A DNA stretch of 64,000 nucleotides from Chloroflexota bacterium (GCA_003577005.1 QEUW01000020.1:1-64000), one strand, 5' to 3'. Numbered from the stretch's first letter, positions 43,460 through 52,095 are shown. Notes: generated from the letters alone by a model not told the origin. Program-made: numbers and translations.

Positions 43460-45763
43460 CTAGCGCGTGATAGGCATCCGCGGCGGAGCAGTCTGCCAGA
43501 GCAAATCCACCTCTGCAGGCGTCAACTGGTATGCCTCGTTGACCAGATCGGCAAGCTGGTGTTCCAACCTGCCGGCTTCGGCGTCGTTGCCTCTCAGTGT
43601 TGGGACATACTCGTCATAGACCCGGCGTAACGTCTGGACGCCAGCCGGGGTAAGGCGACCCGCCGAGCGTGGCCGGCGTTGAGCGACCTCTCTAATAAAC
43701 GAGTCACCCTCCAACGACGACAGTTCCGCCAGACGCTGCCCCGGCGTCTCGATGTCAAACTCCACCTTGAGCCAGTCGAGCACGCTGCTGGTGATCTCTC
43801 GCTGCGCCTTTGTGAGGACAATCAGCCGCTGCACCGCCGGCTCGACCTCGGCTCGAATGGCGTCTGAGGCAGGCGCTATGGGCAACACCTCCATGAGTTC
43901 ACCTTTGGGGCTGAGCGCCTCGTCTTTCATGTGAGGCAGATAGCGCCAGTTGTACCACCACATGAGTGGCGAATTGAGCACCGCCAGCAGATAGCCGTCA
44001 GATGAAGACAACAGAAAGCCCTTATTGTTGGTCATGTAACCTGTATTATCAAATCCATAGGCCGGATGAAATTGAATCTCCTGATAGAGCAGTTTGGGAC
44101 GTTCAAATAGTGCATAATAGGTGCAGGACCGCAACTCCCACCAAAACCGTCCCTGATCCTGTCGTTTGCGTAGTGCTTGCTCATGCGGCTTGAAGTGCCG
44201 GTAGAGAGCCGGATAGCTTTCAGCAAAGACCGTTTCCGCATTCTCGCCCGCCCCGCTCCACGGCCACATATGGTTTTCGCTGGACTTGAGCAGAATCATC
44301 CACAACCCAGACCATTCAGGTGTCCAGCGTTTGATGTCCTGACCGCGCAGGTAGGATTTGATCAGGGCAGCGCAGGTTGGGTCTTCCTGGATCAGGCCAT
44401 CCTTGGTTGCGGTGTCGATCAGAAATGCAGCATTGAAGCCAGTTAGGATGCCACGGTACGGTACCGCACCTGCATACTGAACAAGTGGCTCACCGTTTAG
44501 ACGCAACTTTGTCATTAACTCATCAACTTCAGGTCGCTCCAGGCTCCATGGTTCAGAACCGAACCGACTGGTTGCCACCTGAAAGCCATATTGCTTTATA
44601 TAGACTGACAGATCGATGCGGCCCAATTTCTCTCGAGGAAATGAACAGATTTCAGTCTGCGCCTCTGCGTCGAATTCTTCCACAGGGGGTCGTTGTAGCA
44701 CGGCAATGGTGGGAAATGTATCGGCATCTTCAAAGATTGGTGCATGTCCAAAGTCGATAATTCCTTTGACATGAGATTCAGCCGATAGAAAGCGCCGCAA
44801 CGGTCCACCATAGCTGGCGCGCAGGAATTTGTTTGATGTGATTATCCCTATCAGCCCGCCAAGGCGTAATAGAAGCAGACCACGCTCGTAGAAGTAAGCA
44901 TACAGGTCGGCTACACCGTGGTAGACCGCAAACGATGCCCGTAGCCACGGCTTGTTGGGCGTCAACTGCTCCTGGCGCACATACGGCGGGTTCCCGATCA
45001 CCACATCAAAGCCCGGATTCTCGGCCCAGTCGCGCCGCTCCAGGTCGATAAAGACTTCGGGGAACTCCAGGTCCCAGTGGAAAAAGCGTTTCTCTTGCCA
45101 GAGCGTACGGGCGCGGTCGATGGCGGCCTGGTGTGGCTTGCTCAGCTTGCGTTCGCCGCGCAGCGCCGGCAGCACGTCGGTGGGGTAGGTCTCCAAGAAG
45201 TCGAGGGCGGCGGCGTTGCCAAAGTGCTGGCTCACCCAGAGGTCGAGCGTCTGTTTGTAGGACAGCAGGTTGGCCTGGAAGGTGCGGTACGCGCAGCGGG
45301 TGCCCACTAGATAGCTCACCATCTGGTGGCTGGGGTTGTTGTCGCTCTTCCAGGCGTCGCGCCCGCTGGCATCCTTCTGGCTGAGGGGCCGGCCCCAGTA
45401 TTTGGCCTCGGCAATGGCCAGGGCGCGGCCATAGAAGGCGTCGTCATCCCCCTGGTGGGGATAGGCGGCGTCTTTGGCCGCTTCATCGGCAAAGAGGGCA
45501 TAATCAGGCCGGTTGACGCGCCCGCGGCTGCGGTTTTTAACCTGGGGGATATAGCTCCAGCCCAGCAGTTCCAGCACCGGTTTGACAAACTCATCCTCGG
45601 TCTGCGCCTCGTTCCAGTTGGCGCCCAGTTGCTGCGCCTTGTGCCAGAGGGTGTGGAGCGCGGCGAAGAGCGGCGCGGCCTCTTCCTGCCATTCGGGCAG
45701 GCGCGTCTCGAGGTAGTGGAGTGAAAAAAGTGATTTGCCACTTGGCTGTCGAGGTGTCGCCAT
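43460..45763 (-). pseudogene. Internally deleted type IIG restriction-modification protein
   Basis: The frame encodes 767 residues. Residues 1-150 are the N-terminal nuclease region (SLFSLHYLETRLPEWQEEAA; RPDY...AIAEAKYW, a PD-ExK pattern near residues 85-122). Residues about 250-767 hold the methyltransferase motif IV VVIGNPPYVR, RFLSAESHVKGIIDFGHAPI and the target-recognition part (KGFLLSSSDGYLLAVLNSPL). The SAM-binding motif I and its surroundings, normally hundreds of residues between these parts, are absent; the sequence jumps near residue 156 (about 45295). The C-terminal tail is out of frame downstream. It is probably non-functional; nuclease activity alone cannot be excluded. No separate specificity or helicase gene is adjacent. 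Confidence 0.75.
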
Positions 45764-45866
45764 GATAAGAATCTCGGGTGGCTCGATCTTGTGGGCGAGT
45801 GATGTGAACAGCGCCTATTGTACCCGGCTGGGCAGCTTCTGGCAATCGCCGGTTGCTTGCACAGGC

Positions 45867-45912
45867 TTGACAACCGATTCTTTTCCTGCTAATATATAAC
45901 CGCTTGGTTATA
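45867..45912 (+). promoter_or_regulatory. Promoter and ArsR-type operator
   Basis: TTGACA (45867-45872) and TAATAT (45890-45895) are spaced 17 bp. TATAACC-GCTT-GGTTATA (45895-45912), a perfect 7-4-7 inverted repeat, begins in the -10 box and covers the start point. It fits autorepression by the ArsR protein encoded downstream. Confidence 0.85.
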
Positions 45913-46052
45913 GTTTTTGAACACAGGGTTGCACGGACAAATCCAGATGTCGTTCGCCGGCATCTGTGCCAATCGGTGCTCTGTTTCAAAACAGATTCTT
46001 GGATTTGCTGCGTCTGGGTCTGGACGCCGCGGATGATCGATGGAGACGCTCG

Positions 46053-46391
46053 ATGATCGACGAAACGCCCTATCGCGCAATTGCCGATGGCAACCGTCGC
46101 ATTATCCTGGACCTGCTGCGTAAAGAGGGGCCGTTGCGGGCGGGTGACATTGTGGCGCGGCTGCCCCACATCAGCCAGCCGGCGGTGAGCAAACATTTGC
46201 GTATCCTGCGCGAGGCCCATCTCGTGCAGGCGCAGCCAGATGGCCGTGAGCGCCGCTACCAACTCAATGCGGCTGCGCTGCGCCAGGTGGCTGAGTGGCT
46301 CCACCACTACGAGCCACTGTGGGACGAACGCCTGGCGATGTTGAAACAACTTGCGGAACAAAACGCCGAAGGAACAGGAACATCGTCATGA
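46053..46391 (+). CDS. ArsR-family transcriptional repressor
   Basis: The 112-residue winged-helix protein begins MIDETPYRAIADGNRRIILD and has the ArsR recognition region VARLPHISQPAVSKHLRILR then EAHLVQAQPDGRERRYQLNA. It lacks the metal-binding Cys box, as is usual for members paired with SRPBCC (AHSA1-like) proteins. GGAGA supports ATG 46053 over the upstream GTG 45966. Its stop overlaps the next start (ATGA), and the strong promoter with inverted repeat upstream suggests autoregulation. Confidence 0.92.
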   Translation: MIDETPYRAIADGNRRIILDLLRKEGPLRAGDIVARLPHISQPAVSKHLRILREAHLVQAQPDGRERRYQLNAAALRQVAEWLHHYEPLWDERLAMLKQLAEQNAEGTGTSS

Positions 46392-46978
46392 TGCCAGCGA
46401 CGATTTACAAGGAGATCACGATCCACGCACCGGCGGCCAAGGTCTGGCCTTTTGTGGGGACGGAGGCGGGCTTGCGCCAGTGGTGGCAGACGGACGTGCG
46501 GTTGGATCCCAAACCGGGGGGACGTTGTGCCGAACGCGGTGTATTCAACGGCGCGCCCTATCAACTCGAAGGCACGGTGGCGGTGTACGATCCCCCGCGC
46601 CGGTTGGTCTTGCTGTTCAGCGATAACCCAACGGCTGGAGCCTGGCCCACGGCCATGAACATCACGATCACGCTGGACGAGGGGAAAGACGCCACAGTGG
46701 TGCGGGTTGTGCATCAAGTGTATGGCTCGCTTATCACCGCACCGGACAGGCCCCAAAAGGAGCCAGCCCCTTCGCCCCTCCGCCCACTGCCCACCATCCT
46801 GAACCAATTGCCGGGCCACGCCAGCCCAGAGTTGGGGGGCGATGTGATTGCGCCAGCACCGAGCATTCCCCACCCGGTGTGGGTCGATCAGGGATGGATG
46901 CACCTGTACGAAGCACGCTGGACCGTTCGCCTGGCCGAACTGTCACAGCGGGTGACTGAGAAAGGAACCAGCTCATGA
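46388..46978 (+). CDS. SRPBCC/AHSA1-like domain protein
   Basis: The 196-residue protein begins MMPATIYKEITIHAPAAKVW and has the START-like fold: PFVGTEAGLRQWWQTDVRLD, PGGRCAERGVFNGAPYQLEG and VYDPPRRLVLLFSDNP. These hydrophobic-cavity proteins bind small ligands. Co-transcription with an ArsR regulator by a 4-bp overlap is a recurrent arrangement. An insert around residues 117-170 (rich in Pro and Leu) is longer than in typical members. The following gene also overlaps by 4 bp. Confidence 0.85.
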   Translation: MMPATIYKEITIHAPAAKVWPFVGTEAGLRQWWQTDVRLDPKPGGRCAERGVFNGAPYQLEGTVAVYDPPRRLVLLFSDNPTAGAWPTAMNITITLDEGKDATVVRVVHQVYGSLITAPDRPQKEPAPSPLRPLPTILNQLPGHASPELGGDVIAPAPSIPHPVWVDQGWMHLYEARWTVRLAELSQRVTEKGTSS

Positions 46979-47247
46979 AACGTACGAATACCCCTGCCGC
47001 GCCCTTCCGCTTGCCAGATGTGCCGTTCCCGCATCCACCGGGCGAGCCGCCAGCCATCGCTCCACCCATGATCGTCGTGCGCGAAAAGCTCAAGTGGGAG
47101 TACAAACGTCTTGTGCAGAACCTGGCAAAAGGCGAGACGCCGGGCGAGGATGAACTCAATGCCCTCGGTACAGAGGGGTGGGAACTCGCTGGTGTTATCC
47201 AGGATTCTCCGCTCGTCTATCTTTACTTCAAGCGGGCAACACGCTAG
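46975..47247 (+). CDS. DUF4177-like small protein
   Basis: The 90-residue protein has a Pro-rich first third and a C-terminal motif KLKWEYKRLVQNLAKGE, then LNALGTEGWELAGVIQ and VYLYFKRA. This is the DUF4177 pattern (WEYK...LNxLGxEGWEL...YxFKR), a small domain of unknown role. It is translationally coupled to the SRPBCC gene (ATGA overlap, AAAGGAA upstream) and so belongs to the ArsR operon. Confidence 0.8.
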   Translation: MKRTNTPAAPFRLPDVPFPHPPGEPPAIAPPMIVVREKLKWEYKRLVQNLAKGETPGEDELNALGTEGWELAGVIQDSPLVYLYFKRATR

Positions 47248-47340
47248 GTTCTGTTGACCTTTCAGCCTGTCCAGAGGTGCGATGCACTTGAAAAGTGCGT
47301 TGCACCTGGCACGAGAATCGCACAAATGGCAACAGAACCT
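47246..47340. repeat. GTGCGACGCAC-family hairpin with outer arms
   Basis: Inner arms AGGTGCGATGCACTT and AAGTGCGTTGCACCT (47275-47307) are enclosed by AGGTTCTGTTG (47246-47256) and its perfect complement (47330-47340). The left outer arm overlaps the stop codon of the DUF4177 gene. Confidence 0.85.
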
Positions 47341-47427
47341 GACTCATTCAGCAAGCAAACGGACAAACCCGCCCGGCGCGCCTCCAATCACTTTGGGCCG
47401 GGCGGACGGAAATGAAGGGACAGCTTT

Positions 47428-48117
47428 ATGCATCTATCTCAGCAACTCATCCCAACCGTGGTGGAAAATAACGGGCACTGGGAACGCGCCTTTGACATCT
47501 ACAGTATGCTGCTCAAAAATCGCATTGTCTTTCTCAACACGCCGATCAACCAGCAGGTGGCAAACGTAGTGGTTGCCCAGTTGCTCTATCTCAACGGCGA
47601 ATCCCCCCAGGAGCCGGTCCACCTCTACATCAGCAGCCCCGGCGGGGATGTCTATGCCGGGCTGGCGATCTACGACACCATGCAGATGATCACCCCGACC
47701 GTCTACACCTATGCGGTGGGGATGACCGCCAGCATGGGCACGGCGCTGTTGGCTGCCGGCGCCCCCGGCCACCGCTACGCCTTGCCCCACGCCACCATCC
47801 ACATGCACCCGTCCAGCAGCGGGGCGCAGGGATACACGGAAGATGTCCGCATTGCCTTTCGCGAGCAAGAGCGGGTGCAAACGCAACTTTTCCACCTGCT
47901 CGGCCAACACACCGGCCACACCTGGCACGAAATCGAGGAGTTCTTCCAGCGCGACCGTTTTCTCCATGCGATTGAGGCCAAAGAGTACGGGATTGTCGAT
48001 CACATCTTGGGGGATGCCAGCAATATCATCCTCTGGCGGAGGAACAACGAAATCGAAGTGGCCGGATCCTCTCTGCCGGCACAGCTACAATCACTTGCAC
48101 CCATGAATCGGCGATAG
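47428..48117 (+). CDS. ClpP-family serine protease
   Basis: The 229-residue protein has the ClpP fold: VNNGHWERAFDIYS-like start, then NVVVAQLLYLNGESPQEPVH, YISSPGGDVYAGLAIYDTMQ, catalytic Ser in YAVGMTASMGTALLAAG, His in HATIHMHPSSSGAQG and Asp in the FFQRDRFLHAIEAKEYG region. ClpP forms a tetradecameric peptidase fed by Clp ATPases. The 25-residue C-terminal extension and EDVRIAFREQERVQ helix are typical. No clpX or tig is adjacent, so this may be an accessory copy. GAAGGGA precedes the ATG. Confidence 0.93.
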   Translation: MHLSQQLIPTVVENNGHWERAFDIYSMLLKNRIVFLNTPINQQVANVVVAQLLYLNGESPQEPVHLYISSPGGDVYAGLAIYDTMQMITPTVYTYAVGMTASMGTALLAAGAPGHRYALPHATIHMHPSSSGAQGYTEDVRIAFREQERVQTQLFHLLGQHTGHTWHEIEEFFQRDRFLHAIEAKEYGIVDHILGDASNIILWRRNNEIEVAGSSLPAQLQSLAPMNRR

Positions 48118-48154
48118 TATACTACCACCCCGCGCCGGGTAGCGCGAGAGTCGT

Positions 48155-48223
48155 AGCGTGCGACGCACTGGCCCAAAACTGAGTGATCATGCAGGGGCGC
48201 CTCTGGCCAGTGCGTCGCACGCT
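48155..48223. repeat. GTGCGACGCAC-family hairpin with 19-bp arms
   Basis: AGCGTGCGACGCACTGGCC (48155-48173) pairs perfectly with 48205-48223 across a 31-bp loop. It lies between the ClpP-like gene and the MFS gene. Confidence 0.85.
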
Positions 48224-48297
48224 GTTGTCCGAGCTGTTTTCCGGCGCCATCTCGCCCAGCGTTGTGCGCTTAACCAGCCAATGAAGCGATCGCCGCC

Positions 48298-49590
48298 ATG
48301 TCAGCCAACAAAATCCCTCCTCCTACTGGCTGGCGGCGCTGGATGCCGTTTCTGGGCAACATCCCTGACCTCAACCGTCGCCAGTGGCAACTGCTTGCGC
48401 TGGCGGGGTTGTCCTCGTTCTTCGCCACCTACAATGTGGCGCTGCTCCAACTGGCGCTGCCGCAGATCCAGGTGGGATTGGCGATCCCGGCCGAGGATCT
48501 GAGCTACTGGGGCGCGCTGATCCGCCTGGGGCCGCTGCCGGCCTTTGTGCTGACGCTGGCGGCTGATTCGTTTGGGCGGCGGCGCCTGTTGCTCTTCTCG
48601 CTGGTCGCCTTTTCGATGCTGGGAGGCGCCACTGCGTTTGCTCCCACAGTAGAAATTTTTGCCGCGCTGCAATTTCTGGTGCGCACCTTTGTAGCCGCCG
48701 CCGGGCTGCTGGCCGGCGTCATGATCATCGAAGAGTTTCCCGAAGATGCGCGCGGCTGGGGTGTGGGCGCCCACACGGCGTTGGCCTCGGTGGGGGGCGG
48801 CACAGCGGCGGTGCTCTTTTCGCTGGTCAATGTGACGCCGTTTGGCTGGCGCGCCCTCTTTTTTGTGGGGCTGATGGGATTGTTGTTTAGCGGAATCATC
48901 TTCCGCTTGCTGCCGGAGACCCTCCGCTTCGAGCGGCATCAGCGCAGTGCAGCCATCGTTTCCCCGTTTCGGCAGGCGCTGCGCCCGCTGGCTGGACTTG
49001 TGCGGGCCTACCCCGGCCGTTTTGTTGCCATCGCCGCGGTGATCACACTCTTCAACATAGGCGGTGACGCCGCGCTCTTTTACGACCCCACCTATCTACA
49101 ACAGGAGCACGGCTGGCAGCCGTGGCACATCTCGCTGCTCAATTTGGGCGCTGGCTTTATGGCGATCCTGGGTAGCGCCTACGCCGGGCGGCTGAGCGAC
49201 CGCATTGGGCGCAAGCGGACCTCGATGCTCTTTTTGAGCGCATTTCCCCTGTTCATCATCGGCTTTTACAACGTCTTTGGCTGGCTGCTGCCGCTCCTAT
49301 GGGCGGGTCTGCTCTTCGCCAGCATTGGGACGAGTGTGGCATTGTCCACGCTGGCTGGCGAACTCTTCCCCACATCGTACCGCTCCACCGCGTCGGGGGC
49401 GATGGCGACGGTGGCGACGGTCACCGGGTCGCTGAGCCTGGTGTTGCATGGCACCCTCTTCCAGTGGATTGGCTCAGCGTGGACGGCGGTGAGCTTGTTG
49501 GCGCTGCTGATCTTGTTGGCACCCCTGCTCGTCACCGCGCTGCCCGAGACCAGTGGCCGCACGCTGGAAGAGATCGCACCGGAGCGGTGA
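48298..49590 (+). CDS. MFS transporter, sugar-porter-like
   Basis: The 430-residue protein has about twelve membrane helices. Signature pieces are AADSFGRRRLLLFSLVAFSM, GRLSDRIGRKRTSMLFLSAF, ELFPTSYRSTASG and the terminal ETSGRTLEEIAPER, like the PETKGRTLEEI end of sugar porters. The transported compound is unknown. ATG 48298 has only a weak ribosome site. About 55 bp of its 3' end are repeated after the BrnT/BrnA pair downstream. Confidence 0.9.
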   Translation: MSANKIPPPTGWRRWMPFLGNIPDLNRRQWQLLALAGLSSFFATYNVALLQLALPQIQVGLAIPAEDLSYWGALIRLGPLPAFVLTLAADSFGRRRLLLFSLVAFSMLGGATAFAPTVEIFAALQFLVRTFVAAAGLLAGVMIIEEFPEDARGWGVGAHTALASVGGGTAAVLFSLVNVTPFGWRALFFVGLMGLLFSGIIFRLLPETLRFERHQRSAAIVSPFRQALRPLAGLVRAYPGRFVAIAAVITLFNIGGDAALFYDPTYLQQEHGWQPWHISLLNLGAGFMAILGSAYAGRLSDRIGRKRTSMLFLSAFPLFIIGFYNVFGWLLPLLWAGLLFASIGTSVALSTLAGELFPTSYRSTASGAMATVATVTGSLSLVLHGTLFQWIGSAWTAVSLLALLILLAPLLVTALPETSGRTLEEIAPER

Positions 49591-49606
49591 GCGGGTTCAA
49601 CATAAC
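49552..49606. repeat. First copy of MFS gene 3' end (55 bp)
   Basis: It matches 50246-50300 at 45 of 55 positions with no gaps, and all ten differences are transitions. It encodes the end of the MFS protein (GRTLEEIAPER). Confidence 0.9.
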
Positions 49607-49627
49607 ATTAGGCCCCAGGGCCAATCG

Positions 49628-49682
49628 TTGACCCGACCCTACCGATGTAGTACAATGGAATACAAAATAATCAATCATTGTA
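49628..49682 (+). promoter_or_regulatory. Promoter and likely operator of the BrnT/BrnA module
   Basis: TTGACC (49628-49633) and TACAAT (49651-49656) are spaced 17 bp. TACAATG (49651-49657) and its complement CATTGTA (49676-49682) form an inverted repeat over the -10 box and start point. It suits autorepression by the BrnA antitoxin. Confidence 0.75.
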
Positions 49683-49693
49683 GGTGCGGCCAG

Positions 49694-49954
49694 GTGAACG
49701 TTTACCGCTTCTGGTGGGATGAGCAAAATATCGAGCATATTGCCAATCACGGCGTCGAACCCTATGAGGCTGAGTTAGTCATTGCCCATGCTAGGCTGAT
49801 CCGCAAGGCAGGGCGCGGTAAGTATGTGGCTTATGGACAAACTGACAGCGGGCGCTATCTGATGGTTGTCTATGCGCCCAAAGACCGGAGCCGTCTCCGC
49901 GTAGTGACTGCCCGTGACATGACCCTTAACGAAAAGCGTCAATTTAGGAACTGA
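49694..49954 (+). CDS. brnT: BrnT-family ribonuclease toxin
   Basis: The 86-residue protein from GTG 49694 reads VNVYRFWWDEQNIEHIANHG, the BrnT opening (WDExNxxHIxxHG), then EPYEAELVIAHARLIRK, GKYVAYGQTDSGRYLMVVYA and RVVTARDMTLNEKRQFRN. BrnT is a RelE-like RNase. An in-frame ATG at 49655 would lengthen it but lies inside the -10 box of the promoter, so it cannot be the start; TAGGTG precedes the GTG. The antitoxin gene follows 5 bp later. Confidence 0.9.
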   Translation: MNVYRFWWDEQNIEHIANHGVEPYEAELVIAHARLIRKAGRGKYVAYGQTDSGRYLMVVYAPKDRSRLRVVTARDMTLNEKRQFRN

Positions 49955-49959
49955 GTATC

Positions 49960-50247
49960 ATGCCAAAGCTACCTGACTTTAAGACGGATGAAGAACTGGT
50001 CGCCTGGTTCGAGAGCCATGACACTGCCGATTACATAGACGAAATGGAGCCGGCCGACCAGGAGTTCCCCGTGATCCTCACTGAATTTCCAACCCGACCG
50101 GTTGACCTGCGTCTGCGCGCCGATTTTTTAGCGGCCATTGAAGCGCTAGCTGAGCGCCGAGGCGTTCCATATCAGCGTCTCATGCAAATCTGGCTGCTCG
50201 AAAAGCTACGCCAGGAAGCCCCCGATCTCGTTCCCCAATCGGTTTAG
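49960..50247 (+). CDS. brnA: BrnA/CopG-type antitoxin
   Basis: The 95-residue protein begins MPKLPDFKTDEELVAWFESH and ends with a ribbon-helix-helix: PVDLRLRADFLAAIEALAER followed by GVPYQRLMQIWLLEKLRQ. Antitoxins of this type neutralise BrnT and repress the operon. Toxin-first order is usual for brnTA. The stop codon overlaps the first base of the second 55-bp repeat copy, which places the module exactly between the two copies. Confidence 0.9.
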   Translation: MPKLPDFKTDEELVAWFESHDTADYIDEMEPADQEFPVILTEFPTRPVDLRLRADFLAAIEALAERRGVPYQRLMQIWLLEKLRQEAPDLVPQSV

Positions 50248-50300
50248 TAGCCGCACGCTGGAGGAGATCGCGCCGGAGTGATGAGCAGGTTTAGCGCAAC
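50246..50300. repeat. Second copy of MFS gene 3' end (55 bp)
   Basis: It reads SSRTLEEIAPE and a TGA in the MFS frame, then runs into the alaS stop codon (TTA at 50291-50293 on the minus strand). The match to 49552-49606 is gap-free with transitions only. Confidence 0.9.
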
Positions 50301-52045
50301 ACCGCCCGGATACGCCGGACACCGGCGCCCACTGCTTCTTCCTTTGTGATCTGAAAGCGTCCCAGTTCACCAGTCTGTTCAACGTGGGGGCCGCCGCAGA
50401 TCTCTTTGCTAAAGTCGCCAATGGTGTAGACCTTGACTCGCTCACCGTACCGCTCCTCGAACAAGCCGATTGCGCCGCTCTCTCTGGCCTCATCCAGCGG
50501 CATCTCGGTCCATATTACGGGCAGGTTGCGCTGGATCTGCTCGTTGACCAGCGTTTCGACTGCGTGGATTTCCTCGTCGCTCGGTTTGGCTCCGTGAGCA
50601 AAATCAAAGCGCATCCGCTCGACGGTAATGTTGCTGCCCCGCTGCTCGACATGCGGACCAAGCACGCGCCGCAACGCCTCGTGCAGCAGGTGCGTGGCGG
50701 TGTGATAGCGGGTTGTTTCAGGCCGGCGCTCGGCCAGCCCGCCGCGGAAGCGCCCCGCCGCCCCCTGTTGGGATTGCGCCTGGTGCTCGGCGTACGCTGT
50801 CTGAAAACCGGCCAGATCGACGGCCAATCCCTGCTGTTCGGCCAGCTCCTGGGTCAGTTCCGCCGGGAAGCCGTAGGTCTCGTAGAGGTGGAAGACTTCC
50901 TCGCCCGCCAGGGTCGTTTGGCCCTCTTGCTGGCGCCGCTCGATGATCCTGGCGCACGCTCTCTCGCCGTGGGCCAGGGTGCGCTGAAAGCGGGTCTCTT
51001 CCTCATCCAGCGCGGCTGCAATCTGGTGGCGCTGCTGTTCGAGTTCCGGGTAAACGTCGGCGAACAGATCGACGACCGTGCCGGCCAAATCGGACAGAAA
51101 ATGGCCCGCAATGCCGATGGTGCGGCCATAGCGGATGGCGCGGCGGATCAGCCGGCGCGCCACATAGGGCTGGTCGACATTGCCAGGCCGGATGCCTTCG
51201 GCCAGCACAAAGGTCGCCGCCCGGATGTGGTCGGCAATGACTCGCACGGCAAAGGGCTGTGGTTCGTTCGCCAGCTCCCGGATCGACTCGACGATGGGCG
51301 CAAAGAGGTCGGTCTCGTAGGGGGACGGCGCGCCTTGCAGGATCGCCAGCGCCCGGTCCAGCCCCAGGCCGGTATCGACCGCCTGCATTGGTAAGGGTGC
51401 AAGCCGTCCGTCCGCCTGTTGGTCGTATTGCATAAAGACGTTGTTCCAGACCTCCCAAAAGCGTTTTGAGTTGGTTGCCGGTGTCTCACTGGGCGGCCCA
51501 TTGGGGTTCATGTCGTAGAAGATTTCCGTATCTGGCCCGCAGGGGCCGGTTGCGCCTACCGGCCCCCACCAGTTGTCCGCTTTGGGCAGAAAGATGATCC
51601 GTTCCTTGGGAATGCCAAGTTCGCGCCAGACCTCGGCGGCCTCGTCGTCGCGCGGGGCGCTCTCATCACCCGCAAAACAGGTGACATACAGGCGGTCCGG
51701 CTCCAACCCCATGTGCTCGGTCAGAAAACGGTAGCTGAGTTGAATCGACTCCGCTTTCCAGTAGTCACCCAGCGACCAGTTGCCCAGCATCTCAAAAAAG
51801 GTCAGATGCACATCGTCGCCTACCTCGGCAATGTCGTTGGTGCGCAGACACTTCTGGCAATTGGCCAGCCGTCTACCGGCCGGGTGCGGCTCGCCCAGCA
51901 GAAAAGGGACCAGCGGGTGCATGCCCGCGGTCGTGAAGAGCGCGCTGGGGTCATGGTCGGGGATCAGCGGTGCGCTCCCGATGATCGCGTGGCCGTGCGC
52001 CTGGAAGTAGTCTAGGAATAGGCGGCGGAAGGTTTGTACATTCAT
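50291..52045 (-). CDS. alaS: Short alanyl-tRNA synthetase lacking the C-Ala domain
   Basis: The 584-residue protein has the class II core (FRRLFLDYFQAHGHAIIGSA; FTTAGMHPLVPFLLGEPHPA; FFEMLGNWSLGDYWKAESIQ; GLGLDRALAILQG) and the editing domain (HTATHLLHEALRRVLGPHVE, HxxxH; ICGGPHVEQTGELG, CxxxH zinc). It ends there; usual AlaRS is about 870 residues with a C-terminal C-Ala and oligomerisation part. The T-box leader with a GCC specifier shows it is regulated as an alanine enzyme. ATG 52045 has GAGGTG upstream. A second full-length AlaRS elsewhere in the genome is possible. Confidence 0.92.
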   Translation of the reverse strand: MNVQTFRRLFLDYFQAHGHAIIGSAPLIPDHDPSALFTTAGMHPLVPFLLGEPHPAGRRLANCQKCLRTNDIAEVGDDVHLTFFEMLGNWSLGDYWKAESIQLSYRFLTEHMGLEPDRLYVTCFAGDESAPRDDEAAEVWRELGIPKERIIFLPKADNWWGPVGATGPCGPDTEIFYDMNPNGPPSETPATNSKRFWEVWNNVFMQYDQQADGRLAPLPMQAVDTGLGLDRALAILQGAPSPYETDLFAPIVESIRELANEPQPFAVRVIADHIRAATFVLAEGIRPGNVDQPYVARRLIRRAIRYGRTIGIAGHFLSDLAGTVVDLFADVYPELEQQRHQIAAALDEEETRFQRTLAHGERACARIIERRQQEGQTTLAGEEVFHLYETYGFPAELTQELAEQQGLAVDLAGFQTAYAEHQAQSQQGAAGRFRGGLAERRPETTRYHTATHLLHEALRRVLGPHVEQRGSNITVERMRFDFAHGAKPSDEEIHAVETLVNEQIQRNLPVIWTEMPLDEARESGAIGLFEERYGERVKVYTIGDFSKEICGGPHVEQTGELGRFQITKEEAVGAGVRRIRAVLR

Positions 52046-52095
52046 AATCATCACCTCACAGAAATAGAAGCTATGCAGTTGGCTTGGCTCACTAG

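Noticed and set aside
49655..49693. ATG start for BrnT
   Set aside because: The codon lies inside the -10 box of the module's promoter.
50384..51394. A 336-codon plus-strand frame
   Set aside because: It is the complement of the alaS coding sequence, with no recognisable protein features.
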